Shown one piece after another: positions 10,735 to 13,753 of a DNA stretch of 13,753 bases. The translations under genes and the position numbers were made by a program. This stretch comes from JAUSIK01 sp964362915 (GTDB taxonomy: Archaea > Nanobdellota > Nanobdellia > Pacearchaeales > GW2011-AR1): assembly GCA_964362915.1 (NCBI GenBank), contig CAYIGH010000026.1, positions 1-13,753 of the forward strand, read 5' to 3'. The stretch's first letter is position 1, and each line of letters begins with the position of its first letter. Under the pieces are notes generated by a model, which saw nothing but the letters and a program-made list of their open reading frames with translations, was not told the DNA's origin and did not search any database.

Positions 10735-12621
10735 TTATTCAATTGGCGCTCCAGAAGCCCTGCTTCTTCCTCCCATCTGCCCGCCAAGTTCCAGTGGCAG
10801 ATTAGAAAATCCAGCTCCATATAGTGAATGATGTATCTCTGGATTTATGTTTCCCTGCCCTAAAAAATATCCAGGGGCTATTCCAGCTAGTTGATTCCAA
10901 TAAGGAGGCAAATTAGTCGCATGAGTAGGAGAGCCAAAAGCCATCAATGTCTGTCTCACAGGAGTTTGTGTTTGTGCCAAACCGCCTTGTCTGCTGAACC
11001 AATCTCCTGTCTCAACTATTTTTTTTACTTTGTCATTATATTTATGTATTAAATCAAGCATTGGTTTAGTAGGTACATTTCCCATCCCCATAGGCAGTTC
11101 AGTATGTTCAATTCCAAAATTATCAGATAAATGCACATGCTTTACAAAAGGCGCAATTTTTGCTGTTTGTTCAATAACCTGTTTCTCGCTGTATCCTTTT
11201 CCTCGGAGCATATTAATATGCCCTACATCCCACGTAACGCCTATTAATTTTTCAGCCTGTTCTTTTGCTTGAGATTCAGACATTCCAAGATCTTTTTTAG
11301 CTCTCTCAACAAATTTATCTCTTGCTTCATTAACAAGACTTTTTAAATCATCTGCAGTGCTTAATCCGCTTCCTGCAGGTGGATTTTCTATACTTATAAT
11401 GGGAGCACTTCCTTTGAATTCCTTATAAGCTGAAAAAGCAGTATTTGCAAAACTTTCTGCTGCCTTGTCTACTGCCCATCCCCGGAGTTTTTTTATTGTT
11501 TGAGGAGGACTTATAGCTCTTAGAACATTCACGCCCTTAATTAATTCATCTCCGAGAATCTGAACTTTAGAAGGATCTGCTTCCATCTCTTTTATTTTAG
11601 GAGCAAATTCATCCCGGAATCTATTTAATTTATTTAAATCATCTTTCCTGCCATACTTCTCGGCCGCCTTATACGCATTATTAAATATATTCTGAAATTC
11701 GCTGTAAGCATCTCTCAAATAAATATCACCATGTGTTATTTGATTTATTTTTTCTATTGTGCTTGGCTGGTCTTTTAAATCTTCCATTGCCTTTTGATTT
11801 CCTCCAATAACTTCTTTATATATCCTAAGCAGAGATTTTTTTGTTTTTTCTCCCCTCTCTTTTTCTTCTTTTCCAGGGCCTCTATCATATTGGCTGAGAG
11901 TCTTATCTATAATTTCTGCTCCCTGATGTGCATGAAAATTCACTTGCTGTAGCTGCTTAAACCAGCCCTCTTCATTTTGTTTTTTGATAAGTTGATCAGG
12001 GTCAAATTTCTCTTCTTTTCTTAAATAATTTATATCAGCAGCAATATTTTGAAAATTGCCACCTTGTTCGTTCACTATCCAGAATTCTTTAACTTGTTTC
12101 TCACCATTATCATTAAAAGCATAAGTTTCAGGTTCAGGCAAGCTGACACTGGAATGAAAAGTTACAACAATATTTCCCTTAGGATCTAGTTCATGTGCTC
12201 TCTTAACAGCAGCAAACATATTTTTTTCAGCATTTTCTCTGTCCTCTTCCTGCCACCCTTGTTTTTGTACTCCTGTTGGCTCAACTAAAGGTCCATGAAA
12301 AGTCAAATCAATACCAGTTAATGCTTTCAATCTTCTAACTTCTTCTAAGTGTTGTTTAGGTATTTTATCAAGATGAGCCATTGGCCCTCCTCCTCCTGTT
12401 ATGCTTAATCCGCTGAATTCTATAACTTTTGCTCCTGTTGAAATCTTTTTAGTAACAGCGTCCAGTTGATTGGCAGTAGTAGGGTCTGTAGGAAAACCAA
12501 ACTGTCCAGCAGGAAATCTATAATCAAACCCTAAAAAAGCCTCTCCATAATCTTCTTTTATTCCATAAACAGGATCAAAATCAAAACCCCTTCCGTATCT
12601 GAATTCGTCTAAATCAGCCAT
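10735..12621 (-). CDS. Endonuclease IV/xylose isomerase-like TIM-barrel protein
   Basis: The protein has the landmarks of the AP endonuclease 2 / sugar isomerase TIM-barrel superfamily, but is 628 residues long against about 285 for endonuclease IV. Likely metal ligands appear in the endonuclease IV order: His109 (DLTFHGP), His156 (VTFHSS), Glu412 (SIENPP), Asp465 and His468 (TWDVGH), His497 (KHVHLSD), His506 (GIEHTELP) and Glu537 (KIVETGDW). Between His156 and Glu412 lies a segment of about 245 residues, mostly helical and charged, containing HAHQGAE (230-236); this is far longer than the equivalent loop in known members. After about residue 545 the protein ends in a Gly/Pro/Gln-rich tail. 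It could be a DNA-repair nuclease or a sugar isomerase; the ligand set favours the former without proving it. A TATA at 12641-12650 supports the start. It has no signal peptide or membrane span. Confidence 0.8.
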   Translation of the reverse strand: MADLDEFRYGRGFDFDPVYGIKEDYGEAFLGFDYRFPAGQFGFPTDPTTANQLDAVTKKISTGAKVIEFSGLSITGGGGPMAHLDKIPKQHLEEVRRLKALTGIDLTFHGPLVEPTGVQKQGWQEEDRENAEKNMFAAVKRAHELDPKGNIVVTFHSSVSLPEPETYAFNDNGEKQVKEFWIVNEQGGNFQNIAADINYLRKEEKFDPDQLIKKQNEEGWFKQLQQVNFHAHQGAEIIDKTLSQYDRGPGKEEKERGEKTKKSLLRIYKEVIGGNQKAMEDLKDQPSTIEKINQITHGDIYLRDAYSEFQNIFNNAYKAAEKYGRKDDLNKLNRFRDEFAPKIKEMEADPSKVQILGDELIKGVNVLRAISPPQTIKKLRGWAVDKAAESFANTAFSAYKEFKGSAPIISIENPPAGSGLSTADDLKSLVNEARDKFVERAKKDLGMSESQAKEQAEKLIGVTWDVGHINMLRGKGYSEKQVIEQTAKIAPFVKHVHLSDNFGIEHTELPMGMGNVPTKPMLDLIHKYNDKVKKIVETGDWFSRQGGLAQTQTPVRQTLMAFGSPTHATNLPPYWNQLAGIAPGYFLGQGNINPEIHHSLYGAGFSNLPLELGGQMGGRSRASGAPIE

Positions 12622-12640
12622 ATTTCATAGAAGAAATTCA

Positions 12641-12650
12641 TTTATATAAA
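12641..12650 (-). promoter_or_regulatory. TATA element of the TIM-barrel gene
   Basis: TTTATATAAA is centred about 24 bases before the ATG at 12621 and only a few bases after the stop of the preceding minus-strand gene, giving an independent leaderless start. Confidence 0.55.
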
Positions 12651-12656
12651 CCTATC

Positions 12657-13208
12657 TCAGACTTCCCAGGGGTATCTTCTTTTCCTTTGTTGCTGTCCTG
12701 TTTGATATCTTTCATCTTTTTCTTCTACTCTCTGAATAGTTTCCCCGCCTTCTTTTCTCTCTATGGCTCCGCCTCTTCTCAGCTCTTGCCTGCCAGTTCT
12801 TGGAGTTACAGTTTCTCTTTCCCTGAATAAATCAGGGGCAGTAGCCCCACCTGTGCCTCCCCCTGCAGCATAATATGTAGACTCATAAGAATCTCGTGAT
12901 TGCCGCCCTCTAGTAGAATACACCCTTTCTCTTTGGGCTTCTTCTTTTTCAAAACTTTGCCTTTCTCTTGTCGCTTCTTGTATATCTCCTTGATTAGCTT
13001 CTTCATTAGCACTCGCTTCCAAAACAATTGAAGGCGCCTTAAATTCCCCGCCAGAAGCCATCTCAGTTATTTCATCATTCCTGTCAGAACCAACATCCTT
13101 TTCTAATTCAGACTCATCTCTTTCTTCTTCGCCAATTACTTTTATTTTCGATTTAATTTCCTTTATTATCTTAATCTTTTTAGTTTCAGCTTCTTTCTTT
13201 TTTGCCAT
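12657..13208 (-). CDS. Highly charged, probably disordered protein
   Basis: A 183-residue protein with almost no hydrophobic core. The N-terminus is Lys/Ile-rich (KKIKIIKEIKSKIKVIGEEE, residues 10-29). The middle is acidic and then Gln/Arg/Glu-rich. A Gly/Ala stretch (YYAAGGGTGGATAPDLF) follows near residues 117-133, and the end is rich in Arg (QQQRKRRYPWEV). No family was recognised. The composition suggests an intrinsically disordered nucleic-acid- or protein-binding factor. The alternative frame on the same strand is also open for 73 codons, but its composition is a by-product of repeated GAA/AGA codons. A TATA at 13228-13238 lies 25 bases before the ATG. Gene order with the TIM barrel (36-base gap) hints at a link, although each has its own promoter. 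Confidence 0.7.
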   Translation of the reverse strand: MAKKKEAETKKIKIIKEIKSKIKVIGEEERDESELEKDVGSDRNDEITEMASGGEFKAPSIVLEASANEEANQGDIQEATRERQSFEKEEAQRERVYSTRGRQSRDSYESTYYAAGGGTGGATAPDLFRERETVTPRTGRQELRRGGAIERKEGGETIQRVEEKDERYQTGQQQRKRRYPWEV

Positions 13209-13227
13209 TATTAATTCAAGAAAAAGA

Positions 13228-13238
13228 AATATATAAAT
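13228..13238 (-). promoter_or_regulatory. TATA element of the charged protein gene
   Basis: On the minus strand this reads ATTTATATATT and is centred about 25 bases before the ATG at 13208, matching the leaderless spacing seen elsewhere. Confidence 0.5.
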
Positions 13239-13272
13239 GCTCGTGGGGCGTTCAAATTAAGATTTAACTTAT

Positions 13273-13527
13273 TCACTTGATTGCATAATCTTGTAATCCT
13301 TGAAATCTCATTAAGAATTGGTCTCTTAGATCAGTTACAGGTTTTCTTCCAACATAATTTCTAGGAGTTTTAACTGTAAGAATTCTTTCACCATTACCCA
13401 TACTTGCAAATATAATCTCTTTGCTATTATTTACCTTAGTTGGATAGACTAAAAAAGAATGACTTGTGTGAATTTCTACTCCTCCAGGATTACAAGATTG
13501 AACAATAGTAGGCAACATTAATTTCAT
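13273..13527 (-). CDS. Unknown 84-residue protein
   Basis: A short protein of unrecognised family. It appears compact and beta-rich, with GVEIHTSHSFLVYPTKV (residues 16-32), a central strand EIIFASMGNGERILTVKT (37-54) and a basic segment YVGRKPVTDLRDQF (58-71). One Cys (12) is present. It has no membrane segment. A minus-strand TATA-like element (13548-13560) is centred 26 bases before the ATG, which supports the start; an in-frame ATG three codons later is possible. It ends 64 bases before the ATG of the charged protein gene. Amino-acid composition is ordinary for a folded protein, so I favour a real gene, but with limited certainty. Confidence 0.6.
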   Translation of the reverse strand: MKLMLPTIVQSCNPGGVEIHTSHSFLVYPTKVNNSKEIIFASMGNGERILTVKTPRNYVGRKPVTDLRDQFLMRFQGLQDYAIK

Positions 13528-13723
13528 TCTAAACAGTTAGCAAGAGGTATTTTAATAATCACTAATAATAATGTTTTGTCTTCGTATACCTTTATTAATA
13601 ATCAGAATAATGAGTATATTGACAGGTAAATTTAGAACGTTATCATAAATCCATACTAAAGAGCAATTACTTATTGAAGGATCTAAGAGCCTATCCTTAT
13701 AGGAAATAATTTCTGAATCGGTA

Positions 13724-13733
13724 AGTATAAATA
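13724..13733 (+). promoter_or_regulatory. Possible promoter of a gene beyond the window
   Basis: AGTATAAATA is a TATA-like element on the plus strand. With the spacing used by other genes here, a leaderless start would fall at about 13755, just outside the window. The rest of 13528-13723 holds no convincing gene. Confidence 0.3.
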
Positions 13734-13753
13734 ATGAATAAAACTTGAATTGC

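Noticed and set aside
10620..10820. 66-codon minus-strand ORF across the TIM-barrel end
   Set aside because: It overlaps the end of the TIM-barrel gene and the 32-aa ORF in a different frame, and its composition lacks protein character; the 32-aa membrane ORF explains the region better.
12806..13027. 73-codon ORF in another frame inside the charged protein gene
   Set aside because: Its Lys/Glu repeats are a frame-shifted reading of purine-rich codons, and it has no promoter or SD of its own.
13610..13648. Short plus-strand ORF of 12 codons (MSILTGKFRTLS)
   Set aside because: It has no SD, and the nearest TATA-like sequence is only about 15 bases upstream, so nothing supports expression.
13690..13703. 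Inverted repeat CCTAT-N4-ATAGG near the right end
   Set aside because: The 5-bp arms are expected by chance in A/T-rich DNA, and no U-tract or gene end accompanies them.
1..13753. CRISPR arrays, tRNA or rRNA genes and insertion sequences
   Set aside because: No regularly spaced repeats, cloverleaf-like or rRNA-like sequence, transposase ORF or flanking terminal repeats were seen on either strand.

Overview
The window looks like a low-GC archaeal chromosome fragment, most likely from a small-genome DPANN lineage of the Woesearchaeota/Pacearchaeota type. The lineage is inferred from protein style and was not tested. The archaeal assignment rests on three things: ribosomal proteins eL33 (L35Ae) and archaeal-type uL16 (L10e); a PadR-family regulator of archaeal type; and an A/T-rich TATA element centred about 24-28 bases before the start codon of nearly every first gene. 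That spacing implies leaderless mRNAs. Clear Shine-Dalgarno sequences appear only before internal cistrons (162-aa gene, uL16, 53-aa gene).

Layout. 1-1452 (+): a ribosomal operon, eL33 / unknown 162-aa protein / uL16, with overlapping genes. 1476-1971 (-): a decayed VapBC-type toxin-antitoxin pair. The antitoxin carries a nonsense codon and a frameshift, and the PIN toxin lacks its C-terminus. 2008-2850 (-): a stand-alone Fic (AMPylation) protein with its own inhibitory helix. 2999-4249: a regulatory island with a LUD-domain gene (+), a convergent PadR-type repressor gene (-) and, divergent from PadR, a 16-codon leader ORF overlapping a 53-aa gene. A nearly identical 18-bp palindrome abuts the TATA boxes of the LUD gene and of the small-ORF transcript, and is the best candidate for the PadR operator.

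4336-4665 (+): a single-span membrane protein. 4721-8659 (+): phosphoenolpyruvate synthase, split by a 419-residue LAGLIDADG intein inserted directly before the Ser-His of the phosphohistidine site, and carrying an unusual 127-residue acidic tail. 8787-8836: a perfect 16-bp inverted repeat carrying back-to-back TATA boxes. 8862-9710 (+): a helical, charged protein of unknown function.

9715-13527 (-): a run of minus-strand genes. In transcription order they are an 84-aa unknown, a 183-aa charged disordered protein, a 628-aa endonuclease IV/xylose-isomerase-like TIM barrel with a large insertion, a 32-aa membrane peptide five bases downstream of it, and a nucleotidyltransferase-HEPN-like fusion.

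Three TA-type or nucleotide-transfer modules (VapBC remnant, Fic, MNT-HEPN-like) lie among housekeeping genes. The most interesting unexplained units are the PadR/LUD/53-aa regulon with its leader ORF, the TIM barrel with its 32-aa membrane peptide, and the PEP synthase with intein and tail. No rRNA, tRNA, CRISPR array or insertion sequence was seen.
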